From Prorocentrum cordatum (lineage: Eukaryota > Sar > Dinophyceae > Prorocentrales > Prorocentraceae): a stretch of 64,000 nucleotides of DNA. Position 1 is the stretch's first letter, and every line of letters starts with the position of its first letter. The notes under the pieces are model-generated. The model was given only the letters and a program-made list of their open reading frames with translations, made no database searches and was not told the DNA's origin. The stretch covers positions 885,979 through 949,978 of the forward strand of contig CAUYUJ010005002.1 in NCBI GenBank assembly GCA_963575745.1, read 5' to 3'. A program made the translations under genes and the position numbers. This document shows positions 40,689 through 50,229 of this stretch, in pieces.

Positions 40689-40892
40689 TCAGGAGCGATC
40701 AGATGAAAGGACAGCGTACGTCCACAAACGGCGCCATGGCCTTCGGTGACCTGGCCCGCTTGAGGGTTAAAACTGAGGCCACAGATTTGCCTCAGTTTTA
40801 ACCCTGGGGTGTCTGGGGCGCGGGCAGCGCCATAAAACAAACACATAGTACTGAGCAATGCTATTCTTTTTTGTTTTATAGCGCTGCCCGCG
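40687..40892. repeat. Fold-back repeat, copy 2, plus adjacent 74-bp hairpin
   Basis: 40687-40806 repeats copy 1 almost exactly, but here the two 17-bp arms (40763-40779 and 40789-40805) are separated by a 9-nt loop. Just to the right, 40819-40841 and 40870-40892 form another inverted repeat (CGCGGGCAGCGCCATAAAAC type, 22 of 23 matching, 28-nt loop). Confidence 0.93.
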
Positions 40893-42020
40893 ATGGAACC
40901 GTCGCCAGAAACTCGCACGGAGGAGGACCGTGTTCGAGTAGGACGAAGCAGAGACGGTCAAAACGGCCAAAACGCTGACGGCCAAAACGAGTTGGCCAAA
41001 ACGCTGACGGTCAACCCGAGGGTAAGGAGAATGTGAACGATTGAGAGTTGCAGTCGTCGGAGTTCGCTCCGTCTAGCTCGTCCTAAATAAGGCCGAGGCT
41101 GGAGGAGGGGAATGGGGGTGATATAATCGGCAGGGTCAAACGGATGAAGATGAGAACAGAAGTGGAGGAATATACAAAACACTGAGCAGGAGGAGCAGTA
41201 GGAGGAGGATGAGGAGGAGGATGAGGAGGATGAGGAGGAGGAGGAGGAGGAGGAGGAGGAAGCGGAGGAGGAAGAACAAAGGGAGGAGGACGGCAAGGAT
41301 GGGGGAGAGCTCCTGCGGTGCACCTGGCGTCGGCGCGGCCGACGTGACGGGGCCATCCAGGCTGAATGCAACCCCTGAGAATGGGCGAAATTCGGACATC
41401 TATATCTATATTTAGCCAATGCCAACGCACGTCGTGCGAAGCACTAGCGCCAGCTTGGGCCAATGTCTTACGGAAAGCGAAGCACTAATCAAACATCGGG
41501 TCCAAACCTAGAACCACGAGCACCACGCGGCACCGCGCTCGAGGAGGACCCACTGCCACCATCGAGGAGCAGGATGAGAAGGATGAGAGGACGGAGGGCG
41601 TGGAAGTGGAGTATGAGGGGTTAACACCATACGAGAGAGCACCACGCGGCACCACTCGGCGTGTAACCAACGGACCCCAGATCGTCGAATTCCCAGATCT
41701 GTTGTTTGACAAGGTTTGTCAGGGTCATGTTCGTTCGCATGCTGACGTTCGCCCAGTCTACTCATATCGCTCTCTCTCTCTCTCTCGCTCTGTCTTTCTA
41801 CAAACGGTTCTTCATGTACGTGCAATATCGGAGTATTCATTCCCCCCATTCTGGAGGATCATATTGTGCTGTACTCCACTCCACCCTACTCTTTTCTACC
41901 CCACTCTGCTCTACTCCTTCTCTACTCGTGCTTTACATGTGCCCTACTCCTACTCGGCCAGGCTCTAATATATCTCTAGCTCTGTGTCTACGTGCATTTC
42001 TAATCGCTGCCTTCCTGGGG
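40893..42020. other. No supported gene; GGA run and CT run inside
   Basis: A CAAAACG-rich stretch (40955-41010), a GGA run (41195-41275) and a CT run (41770-41795) lie here. Two blocks of GAGCACCACGCGGCACC (41517 and 41637) are a short direct repeat. No coding frame has a recognisable motif. Confidence 0.45.
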
Positions 42021-42023
42021 GCG

Positions 42024-42174
42024 GGGTCGAGAGCTCCGAGTTGACAGACGGCTGGAGAGGATAAGGTCGAGAGCTCCAGTGGACGGGGACGGGGTCGAAA
42101 GCTCCTGGGGACGGGGGCGAGGCCTCCAGAGGACGGTGTCGAGACCTTCTGTGGATGGGGTCGAGAGCATGACG

Positions 42175-42217
<43 letters not shown>

Positions 42218-42292
42218 AATGATGCTGATGCTGATGTTGATGCTGATGATGATGATGGTTGTGATGATGATGGTAGTGGTGATTGATGATGG

Positions 42293-42324
<32 letters not shown>

Positions 42325-42345
42325 CGCATGTCGATGAAGATGGTG
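42024..42345. repeat. ~30-bp minisatellite (copy 2) followed by (GAT)n
   Basis: 42024-42176 holds five GGGTCGAGAGCTCC-type units, matching the array at 39785. It passes into GAT with GCT and GGT interruptions to about 42345. Confidence 0.9.
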
Positions 42346-42460
42346 ATTGTGAACGTGGGTGGTGACGATGAGTTTTTGCTTGCCTTCCTGGGCGTGCGGC
42401 CGCTCGCACGCTGAACGTACTGCACCAACCGCCAGCCAGGGCAGCCAAGCAGGCTTGAGA

Positions 42461-43549
42461 CTAAGCCTGGCCGTCAACCTCATCAGGGAGAGATCCCTCC
42501 TCGAGCATCTTGTTGCATTCCTGGATCTTGGCCCTGCCACTGATGCCTGCACGATTGCAGGCCTCCTCCTTGCTCATCCCCATCTTGAGGCAACGATTCT
42601 TTTCTGTGTGGTAGGCGGTGCTGTGCAGGCGCTTGCGCCAGACAGCGAACGGCACCTTGTCCCACTTGGCGGGCTTGGGCATCGACTTCTTGGGATCCTT
42701 GCGCTTGGAGGCCTTCATGACCTTCATCGCCTTCATGGGCTTGGAGTTCTTCGTGCACTTCATCGCCTTGGTGAGCTTGGAGGTCTTCATATCCTTGTTC
42801 AGCGCAGCGAATGCTGAGGGGGCTACTGCTTGTGAGGGTGGCTCTACCAGCGACTTCACCTCGGCCAGCGGGACGCCTCCCACTTCAAGTGCCCAAGCTG
42901 GGTCGTGCGACTTGGTGCCGATCCTCTTCTTCTTCTCGGTCGTCGGGGTCCCTCCGGCATCGAACGCGGCATCCAAGATCGCCTTCAGCTCAGGGTTGGC
43001 GGTCGCACGAAGTTGATCATTATCAATATCCTCGCTCTCGCTAGGGATCTCGACGTACGGCGCAGGAACACGAGGTGGAGTCCCCAACACAACGAGGTCT
43101 TGATCGGCATCATCGGCGATGGCTGCGGTCTCGCACTCGGGCTTCTTCACCAAGCCCAACAGTAGAGCGAACTCTTTCCGCCACTGGCGAGGCACTTGCC
43201 TTTCTTTGCTGACCATGTTGCACATCTGAGAAACAATCGCCCTGAAGAGCAGGATGCCCTTCTCGAGATGAGCATCGTCGATGCCGAGACCCTTATCACG
43301 ATTGAATTTCTTGGCGGCCTTGCAGAACGATGCTTGGTTCACGTTGACGCCTCCACTTTTCTGTAGCAGCAGTGTGAGAGCAGGACGGAACGAGTTGGCT
43401 GCTTCCCATTTGACAGCTCCTTTGAAATTGAATGACGTATATGGAATGAAAGCGTCCTTCTTAATGGCAGTGACGGGCAAGAGGCTCAAAATATCGAGAT
43501 ACTCATCTTCTTGAAGGTCGACGGATTGTCTCCGAGTTTTTTTTGCCAT
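42461..43549 (-). CDS. 362-codon hypothetical protein with Lys/Met-rich segment
   Basis: Intact and intronless, ATG at 43549 (MAKKTRRQSVDLQED); a more upstream Met codon at 43600 would read through the SL relic and is rejected. Residues 12-140 form a compact, mostly helical region (FKGAVKWEAANSFRPALTLL, QMCNMVSKERQVPRQWRKEF). Residues 141-190 are acidic. Residues 253-294 are Lys/Met-rich (KAMK, PMKAMKVMK), a style common in dinoflagellate proteins and suggestive of nucleic-acid or chromatin binding. The C-terminus (299-350) holds VPFAVWRKRLHSTAYH and GMSKEEACNRAGISGRAKI. An SL relic lies 24 nt upstream. No known domain is recognised; a nuclear role is a guess. Confidence 0.72.
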   Translation of the reverse strand: MAKKTRRQSVDLQEDEYLDILSLLPVTAIKKDAFIPYTSFNFKGAVKWEAANSFRPALTLLLQKSGGVNVNQASFCKAAKKFNRDKGLGIDDAHLEKGILLFRAIVSQMCNMVSKERQVPRQWRKEFALLLGLVKKPECETAAIADDADQDLVVLGTPPRVPAPYVEIPSESEDIDNDQLRATANPELKAILDAAFDAGGTPTTEKKKRIGTKSHDPAWALEVGGVPLAEVKSLVEPPSQAVAPSAFAALNKDMKTSKLTKAMKCTKNSKPMKAMKVMKASKRKDPKKSMPKPAKWDKVPFAVWRKRLHSTAYHTEKNRCLKMGMSKEEACNRAGISGRAKIQECNKMLEEGSLPDEVDGQA

Positions 43550-43572
43550 GTGCCGATTTTCAAAACTCGACC

Positions 43573-43594
43573 GCGAGCCCAAATGGCTATACGG
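43573..43594 (-). other. Relict spliced leader upstream of the 362-codon ORF
   Basis: The minus strand reads CCGTATAGCCATTTGGGCTC. This equals the SL with two extra bases (TA) after CCGTA and the same G variant seen at 36795. The last three bases differ. The start codon follows 23 nt further on. Confidence 0.72.
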
Positions 43595-43619
43595 GAACAA
43601 GGGGTGCGGACATGTTCAC

Positions 43620-43735
43620 CATCAGCACCATCAGTACCATCATCATCATCATCATCATCATCATCATTATCATCATCATCATCATCATCATCATTATCAT
43701 CATCACCATCATCATCACCATCATCATCATCATCA
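43620..43735. repeat. (ATC)n microsatellite
   Basis: ATC with ACC and ATT interruptions; a looser form goes on to about 43830. Poly-His, poly-Ile, poly-Ser and poly-Asp frames are artefacts. Confidence 0.95.
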
Positions 43736-43839
43736 ACCACAACCTCATCATCGTAATCCTCGCCATCATCATCTTCATCACCACCATCATCACAATCGTT
43801 GTCGCAACCACCATCGTCATCGGCATACCACGTGATGGA

Positions 43840-44176
43840 TACAGCGCGGAAGTGTCAGCACAAAATTTCTATCATACATAACGTCGCACTACATATTGTG
43901 ACCATGTGATTCATATGAGTTGTTGGTGTCTCATTGGTTGCGCGTTGTCGTTCCTAAGATGTGGGGCAAGCCTACAAGCCCGACTTGGTACCAAAGGCGT
44001 CAATTCTTCAATATTGGAGCGGCGCTCTCATATTGGGTTGCCTTTTACGTTTTTTGGTATCGTTTCGTCTTTTATTGGGGAATAGCTCCCAATATTTGGG
44101 GTAATCACCCCAATTCTGTTGACGCTGCGCTTACTTCTACACGCATGCTCCTATCTTATGACGCGTTGGGTGCTCG
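43840..44176. other. Unique, lower-GC stretch without a gene
   Basis: Relatively AT-rich sequence with several TTTTGG and CCCAAT words and a small inverted pair ATTGGG/CCCAAT (about 44077-44113). No supported frame. Confidence 0.4.
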
Positions 44177-44177
44177 G

Positions 44178-44305
44178 GGCCCGTCCCGCCCGTTAGGGTT
44201 CACGCGTGCTCACTCGAGCGCGCCCCACATTTTAGTGTCCCGCCCGCCCGACCCCACCCGCCCGCTAGGGTCCGCCCGACCCGGCGCGACCCGCCCCGCC
44301 ACGCC
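44178..44305. repeat. Second locus of the TTAGGG-bearing GC satellite
   Basis: One long unit (GTTAGGG, TTCACGCGTGCTCACTCGAGC, CATTTTAGTGTCCCGCCC) in the same orientation as at 32818-34072. Confidence 0.92.
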
Positions 44306-44354
44306 AGCGACGGCGACGCCTGCTTTTGCCCCTGAGCCTGCTCCGCCTGCTCCC

Positions 44355-44650
44355 CGCCCGGCCCCGGCGAAAGCCAACCCCGGCGAAAGCCAACCCCGGC
44401 GAAAGCAAACCCCGGCGAAAGCCAACCCGGCGAAAGCCAACCCCGGCGAAAGCCAACCCGGCGAAAGCCAACCCCGGCGAAAGTCAACGCCGCGGCGAAA
44501 GTCAACCCGGCGAAAGCCAACCCGGCGAAAGCCAGCCCCGGCGAAAGCCCACCCCCGGCGAAAGCCAACCCCCGGCGAAAGTCAACCCCGGCGAAACGAA
44601 GCCCGGCGAAACGAAGCCCGGCGAAAGCCAACCCCGGCGAAAGCCATCCG
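44355..44650. repeat. 16/17-bp array in reverse complement (GGCGAAAGCCAACCCC)
   Basis: About eighteen units. It is the complement of the array at 32420-32750, and lies on the opposite side of the GC satellite relative to that locus. Confidence 0.93.
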
Positions 44651-44669
44651 TGCCTTATCGATGGCCTTG

Positions 44670-45185
44670 TGGGGGCATTTTGGAGTCTCCTTGGGGCCTC
44701 TTGCGGTCTGTTGGGGTCTCTTGGGGGCCTCTTGGGGGCTTGCTGGCGGTCTCGGGGGCCATCTTCGGGGGAAATGGTTCCAAATGGTAGTTTGGAATCC
44801 CCTCTTGCGGCCCGTTTGGGGGCCTCCGGAGCGCCCTTGGGGGCCTCCGGAGCGCCCTTGGGGGCCTCCTTGGGGCCGTCTTGGGCCATCTTGGAGCTTT
44901 CCTGAGAGCCTCTTGTGTTGTCTTGGGGGGGGTCGGAAGCACGAAAAGGCGATAACGCGAAATTCCTTCAAAAGCAGTCGGGAAATCAATGATTGTTGTA
45001 CCTCGGGGTTTCTCGGGGGTTCTCTTGGGGCTCTCTTGGGGCGTTTCGGAGGCGTCTCGTGCTGTCCAGAGATTGTACCGGGCATGTTTGAGCATTCTTT
45101 AGCCGTCTCTGACAATTTTCAATTCTCCTGGAGGTTCCTTAGGGTGCTCCTGGAACGCTCTGGGGGGCCCAGAAGGCCATGCCCA
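44670..45185. repeat. GGGGCCTCTT-type degenerate array
   Basis: Words such as GGGGGCCTCTTGGGG and CTCGGGGG recur every 10-20 bp, with two exact tandem copies of GGGGGCCTCCGGAGCGCCCTT around 44818-44860. A less repetitive middle lies at 44930-44995. Confidence 0.75.
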
Positions 45186-45199
45186 GGAGCAACACCATT

Positions 45200-46035
45200 T
45201 GTTTTCCCTCAGGTTCCTTCTCATTTATGAAAGCATGCTGCGCCGGCCCGTCGGCTTCCATGCGCGCGGGTGGGCTTCGACGACACGTGTGCGATATCGT
45301 CCGGGGGTTGGGGTGAAGGCATGCCCTCTCTCGGGTACCTCATGGGCACGCGCGCCCTGGTGGCATGCCTCGACCCCTCGGACAGTAAGCCACCCGAAGG
45401 ACCAGACGTGGAGCCACCGCCACGGGCCACACCCAGCGCCGCGCGGACAAGCAGGATCACAAGGACAACAAACCCTATCTGGACAAGATGGATCACCTGC
45501 GGTTCAGGCGCAAACTCTTCTGCAACATGACGGCGGGCTGCAGGACCAGCCCGCGGGTCTTTGCCTCCACCCGACAATCGGGAATACCAGGGGGGCGGCC
45601 CGTCGCGCGTGGTCTGAGAGAGTCTGCTGCGGGGCAGACCAGGATCGCGTCCTCGAAGCAACGCAGCCGTTAGCCACAGCTGCCGCGCCATCGAGCGTGC
45701 AGAGCACGCTACTGGCACGGGTCTCATGGAGGGCTCCCCCTTGCAGCCGAACAGGGGCACTGGACCGAGATCGCGATGTCGCTCATGCACCGCATACGAA
45801 GCAGGATTCGATCATGCGCGCGTTGGAGGCCATGCCATCTACAGGCACGCAGATGAGCGCGGAGACTACCAGACATCGGCGCGACGGCTGCGGCGGCCAG
45901 CTGGCTTGAGCCCCAACCCATGACCGCGCAGCCGACCGCCGGAGCTTCGACGCCCTATCGAGGCTGATCTTCTCTGATTCAGAGTACGACAGGTCATAAG
46001 CTGGACGATTACACAGCACCTCAGTCGCGCATTTG
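45200..46035. other. GC-rich region, possible exon near 45430-45670
   Basis: A plus-strand frame reads KMDHLRFRRKLFCNMTAGC then TSPRVFASTRQSGIPGGRP (about 45487-45600), which looks more protein-like than the overlapping frames. There is no recognised domain, start or splice signal. The rest is not coding as far as I can see. Confidence 0.2.
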
Positions 46036-46038
46036 CAG

Positions 46039-46182
46039 ATCGCTCAGCCGCCTCTGCCACCAACAGGCCCCTGCATGGAATGGCGCGCGCCGCTTGTGCT
46101 CGCGATGTTCGAGCGCCTTCCTCGCAACCGCGACTTCGATGTCTTCGACGGGTCCGAAGCAGACTTGTCATGGACAATCTAG
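46039..46182 (+). other. Possible single exon behind a TTTGCAG acceptor
   Basis: The bases TTTGCAG (46032-46038) look like a splice acceptor. The frame that follows reads PLPPTGPCMEWRAPLVLAMF, then ERLPRNRDFDVFDGSEADLSW before a stop. A further protein-like stretch in another frame (DAVGWDMFDFALSAAESAL) occurs at about 46265-46320. I do not recognise the family. It could be a decayed spliced gene. Confidence 0.3.
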
Positions 46183-46499
46183 GCTAGCAGTGGCGAGTTG
46201 TCGGCGAGCTTGGTGCTGCGAGCTTGTCGCTGCGTTCCGCAAGGCCTCCCATTCGACGCAGACGCCGTGGGCTGGGACATGTTCGACTTCGCCCTCAGTG
46301 CTGCAGAGTCTGCCCTCAACCTCCTCCCAGCTCCAAGACCTCGACATGGCGAAGCGGCTCGCCATCACCCCACTGCAGAGGCTCCAGCCAGAGCCGGCTC
46401 GCACGTCATCATCTCCAGCAAGCGAGAAGAGCTATGGTGGGGGCGTTTATTAAGGAATGTGCCCAGGACGCTTTAAACCCTGGAGGGTTTCTTATTTGA

Positions 46500-47650
46500 T
46501 GAGGGCGGTGGTGATATCCATGGCCGATCCACGATTCGAGTTCCATCGGCCTCCAGACCCTGGATTCCTCATCTAAGGGTTCCTTGTCCAATGCCCCCAC
46601 TGTATCGGATGATATCACGACGACGCGGGCGCGGTGGTATGGGGCGTCACCGTCTTGCCACCGCCTTGCGGTCGGCTTCATGCACGTCCCGTGTCTCGCC
46701 TCCATCAACTTGCAGCTGGCCAGCTGCTGCGTGGCAGCGCCCCCTTCCCGGGGGGAGCTTGAGCGGCTCGGGCCTCGCGACCTTCGCCTGGCGCGGGCCA
46801 CGCGGAGCAGCGGTGCGCCCCGGCGCAGAAGTGGCGGACGCGCTGCCACGAGGCAGGATGCTTCATCTCAGGCGGTCCCTGACATCAGCTGCAGGCTCGG
46901 AGGTGCCAACATCCCGCCAGCGCTCAGCCATGCTGCGATTTGCTACTGGCTGGGTAGTCTCGCCGAGTACAAGGAGGCACATGGCCTCCGTGGGTCATCA
47001 CATTTTCCGCCAAACTCCTTCGGTGATCGTGCTGGAAAGAGACAGACTCGATGTCCCGACGCATGCATGCTGCTCGTTACCCTCGCTCCATGGGCAGCTA
47101 CGATGACCTCTACTAGCCGCGGGCGGACCAGGCGACCGACGCCATCGCTGCGGAGGTACGCCGCGCGACTCCGCGTTGTCGTTTCCGGGCGTTTCGTATT
47201 GTTCCCTCTCCTCTTCTGCCTTCTTCCTCTCTGCCTGTCTTAGTGTGTTGCTCGCGCGCCCATCGCGTGGTGCAGGTTCCTGGTGCAGCCACGGGGTAGA
47301 TGATCGGATTTAATTTGGAGCTCCACGAATCCCGGTCGCGATTTGCAACACAATGGCTCAAGCAACCCCCCGTCCTTGCCAGGCCGCCCAGAATTCGAAA
47401 AGAGGTGCGCCGCCCTCGGCGCGAGCGTGGCCACCCGAAAATCAAAGCAAAGCCGCCAGGCTGCAGAGGCCTCGCCGGGCGCGCGGCGACTCGGTGGCCG
47501 AGCTTCTCCCCGCCCCCCTGGCGCTCTCGCGCTCGCGCGCAGGGCGGCCTGGCAGCGCTCGGCGGACAAGTAGTTCATTGAGATGAGGTCCAGTCCGAGG
47601 TCGCAAGGGGCTCGGTGGTTCCCTAGATTCGAAAGAGCGTGTTCTACCGC
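46500..47650. other. No supported gene
   Basis: Frames of 146-219 codons overlap on both strands at 46409-47243; none carries a known motif. The remainder is GC-rich without repeats. Confidence 0.35.
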
Positions 47651-47659
47651 TGCTGGCAG

Positions 47660-48640
47660 AAAACCGGGGGGGGTCACTACCGGTTCGAACCCCTCCCCCC
47701 CCCCCCACCTCCGGAAAACCGGGGGGGGGTCACTACCGGTTCGAACCCCTCCCCCCCCCCCAGTTCATCATGAAAAGGGGGGGGGGTCACTACTGGTTCG
47801 AACCCCCCACCCCCCCCTCGAAAACCGAGTGGGGGTGCGGACAGTGGTGGGGACGGTGTTGGTGGGGACAGTGGTGAGGGGACAGCGGGACAGTGGTGGG
47901 GACAGTGGGACAGTGGGACAGTGGTGGGGACGGTAGTGGTGGGGACAGTGGTGGGGACAATGGTGGGAACAGGGGGGACAGTGGACAGTGGTGGGAACGG
48001 TGGTGGTGGGGACAGTGGTGTGGGGACAGTGGGAATGAGGTGGAAACAGTGGGACAGTGGAGGGTACAATGGTGGTGGGGACAGTGGTGAAGGCGGTGGC
48101 GAGGACGGCGGTGGGACAACGGGACAGAGGTACAGTGGGGACAGCGGTGGCGACAGTGGGGACAGTGGTGGGAATAGTGGGACAGCTCAGTCGGACAGCG
48201 GAGGAGTCAGTGGGACAGTGGGGACAGTGGGGATAGTCGGGCAGTGGTTGTGGCCGTGGAGACAGTGGGGAGAGTGGAACCTTGGTGGGAACAGTGGTGG
48301 GGACAGTGGTGACAGTGCGACAGTGGTGGGGGCACTGGTGGGGACAGTAGGGACGGTGGTGGAACCAGTGGGGACAGTGGTGGTGAGGACAGTGGCGCTG
48401 GGAACAGCAGTGAGGGATGTGATGCGTGCGGACGGACGGTGGTAGGGACCGGGAGTCGTTTGCTGGCGGTGCGTGGGGGGGGGGTCGAACCGGTAGTGAC
48501 CCCCCTCCGGTTTTCGAGGGGGGGGGGGTTCGAACCGGTAGTGACCCCCCCCGGTTTTCCGGATCCGGAGGGGGGGGGGGAGGGGTTCGAACCGGTAGTG
48601 ACCCCCCCCCCGGTTTTCGAGGGGGAGGGGGGCGGGGGGA
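47660..48640. repeat. Large inverted repeat of G-rich units around a GGGGACAGTGGT array
   Basis: Three forward units (near 47660, 47715 and 47770) hold GAAAACC, a run of G, TCACTACCGGTTCGAACCCC and a run of C. Three reverse-complement units (near 48486, 48529 and 48585) hold TTCGAACCGGTAGTGACC and CGGTTTTC. Between them, 47840-48420 is an array of GTGGGGACAGTGGTGG-type units. Each forward unit contains GGTTCGAACCC, identical to the RNA polymerase III B-box consensus. G runs of 7-11 make quadruplex formation likely. Confidence 0.9.
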
Positions 48641-49125
48641 GGGGCCAGGGGAGGGGAGGGGTTTTGCCGGGGGAGGGGGGGGGGGGTCCAGCAGAGGGGG
48701 GGGGATTTTCGGAGGGGGGGGGGAGGCGACCCCCAGGCTCCGGAGGAAAAGGTTGGCAATTTTCCACAGTAAAGCGGCGGTGGATCACGCTCTCTCCTAG
48801 ATTCGGGCACGTTCCGCTGCTTTTTTGGTGGCGAGCCCTTTCGGTGCTCCTTCGGTGTTTGCGGCCGTCCCCTCGGATTTCGCGGCTCGACTTGGAAATG
48901 CAGGAGATTTGTTCTGTATTTCTCGCTCCGTATCTCAGCAGCCCGACAGTCCTCTCGCCGATCAGAGGTTCAGGCAATTCAATGGGCGACGGGGGTAATC
49001 ACGGTTCGGAATTCGCCGAACACGTGGCGAAGTCCGAGCCCGACCCCCACCCCCCCTCGATTTTCAGGAGAGTCGATGGTTGGTGGAGGTAGGGTTCGGA
49101 TCTAAACGTGCCAGGCCCATCGTCA
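48641..49125. other. G-rich then unique DNA; no gene
   Basis: G runs continue to about 48730. The rest has no coding frame that I can support. Confidence 0.4.
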
Positions 49126-49129
49126 ATGC

Positions 49130-49630
49130 TTGGAATTCCACCTGGCAGTGGGCATGCAGCAAGACGTGGAGCGGGTCATGGGCCCCATCGCGACGCACGT
49201 GCTCGCGGAGCCAGACCTCGCACCATGGGTTGCTGTGGAAATGATGGGCGAGATCGCGCACTGGCACAGCGACTCCTCGAGGGTGCAGAGGCGGCTGGAG
49301 TATCCGCGCGGCTTCTCTCAGACACGGGCCCCGTTGCGCGGCTGGGCATCGCGGATGCCACCAGATGCGGCGCGCCCAGCAGGGCGCTGCCGCGATGCTC
49401 GAACAACGAGTACACGCAAAGATGCTCCGCGACAACCTTGCGCACGCGGCAGAGGCGGCGCGCCGCCCAGGAACGTCGAGCGAAGGAGGGCGGCCGCAGT
49501 CATCCAGGCGGGCGCGCCCACGAATCGAAGGCCCAGAGGTGAACACCAACACCAATATCGGCGGCGTGCCTCCACCGAGGGAAGATTATCCGGATCTCGG
49601 TGATGGTGGTAAGATTCAGGCTTCCTAGGG
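49130..49630 (+). other. Possible exon(s), weak
   Basis: One frame begins MEFHLAVGMQQDVERVMG and continues IATHVLAEPDLAPWVAVEMM. Another ends with MLEQRVHAKMLRDNLAHAAE and PEVNTNTNIGGVPPPREDY. Both look more like protein than the overlapping minus frames, but they are out of phase. The GVPPP motif is mirrored on the minus strand at about 49913-49950. No function assigned. Confidence 0.25.
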
Positions 49631-49724
49631 GGCCGAGCGATTGCCACCGACACCGGCATCGATCTAGGATCGTCTTCCCCTGGTGGAGGCCTTTGTGGGC
49701 CCCAGTTTCGAAAAAGTGTTTCTT

Positions 49725-49900
49725 GAAACTGGAAACGGCATAAAAACGGCGACAGGAAACGGCAGAAAAAACGGCTTCAGGATTGGAGTTGGGGCAGGAA
49801 CCGGTAACAAAAACGGCGACGGAACCAGAAAGAAAACGGCGTCGGAACCGGCGAAAAAACGGCAAAACGGAACCGGCAACAAAAACGGCCCTGTCGTTTC
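49725..49900. repeat. AAAAACGGC / GGAACCGG repeat
   Basis: Eight to nine units of GGAACCGGNAACAAAAACGGC type with variable spacing. Confidence 0.8.
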
Positions 49901-50229
49901 GAGGGCCCACTAAGGTGGAGGCACCCCCCTCGTGTCGGTGTTAGTGCCAATTTCCAAGCCTCCAGCCGAAGGGCACCCGAGAGCGAGCGGGGCCCCTCTG
50001 GCGAGGAGTCGGGGGACTTGCTCAGCAGGGGCGGCCCTCCGCCACCACCACATCAGCGCAGCCAGCGGGCGCGCGCATTCCGCCGCCCCGCCACCTCCAC
50101 CAGTGCTGGACCTAAACGCTGTTTTGCTGGACTTCGGCCGTGTTTTGTCTTTCGTTTTGGCAAGGAGGTGCAGGAAAACAGGCAGAGCAAAAGGAAAACA
50201 TAACGAAACCAAGACGAACAAAAACCTCT

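Noticed and set aside
40451-40918. 155-codon minus frame crossing the fold-back repeat
   Set aside because: It runs through two hairpins and overlaps the better frame at 40146-40688 out of phase.
42461-43600. Met codon at 43600 as start of the 362-codon protein
   Set aside because: It would translate the SL relic itself; the ATG at 43549 fits a short leader.
45890-45925. A further SL relic on the minus strand (GGGGCTCAAG)
   Set aside because: Only the last 7-9 bases agree reliably; the 5' half does not, so it is within chance expectation.
47660-48620. tRNA or SINE genes at the GGTTCGAACCC boxes
   Set aside because: The B-box is present but no A-box or cloverleaf is visible in the G and C runs around it.
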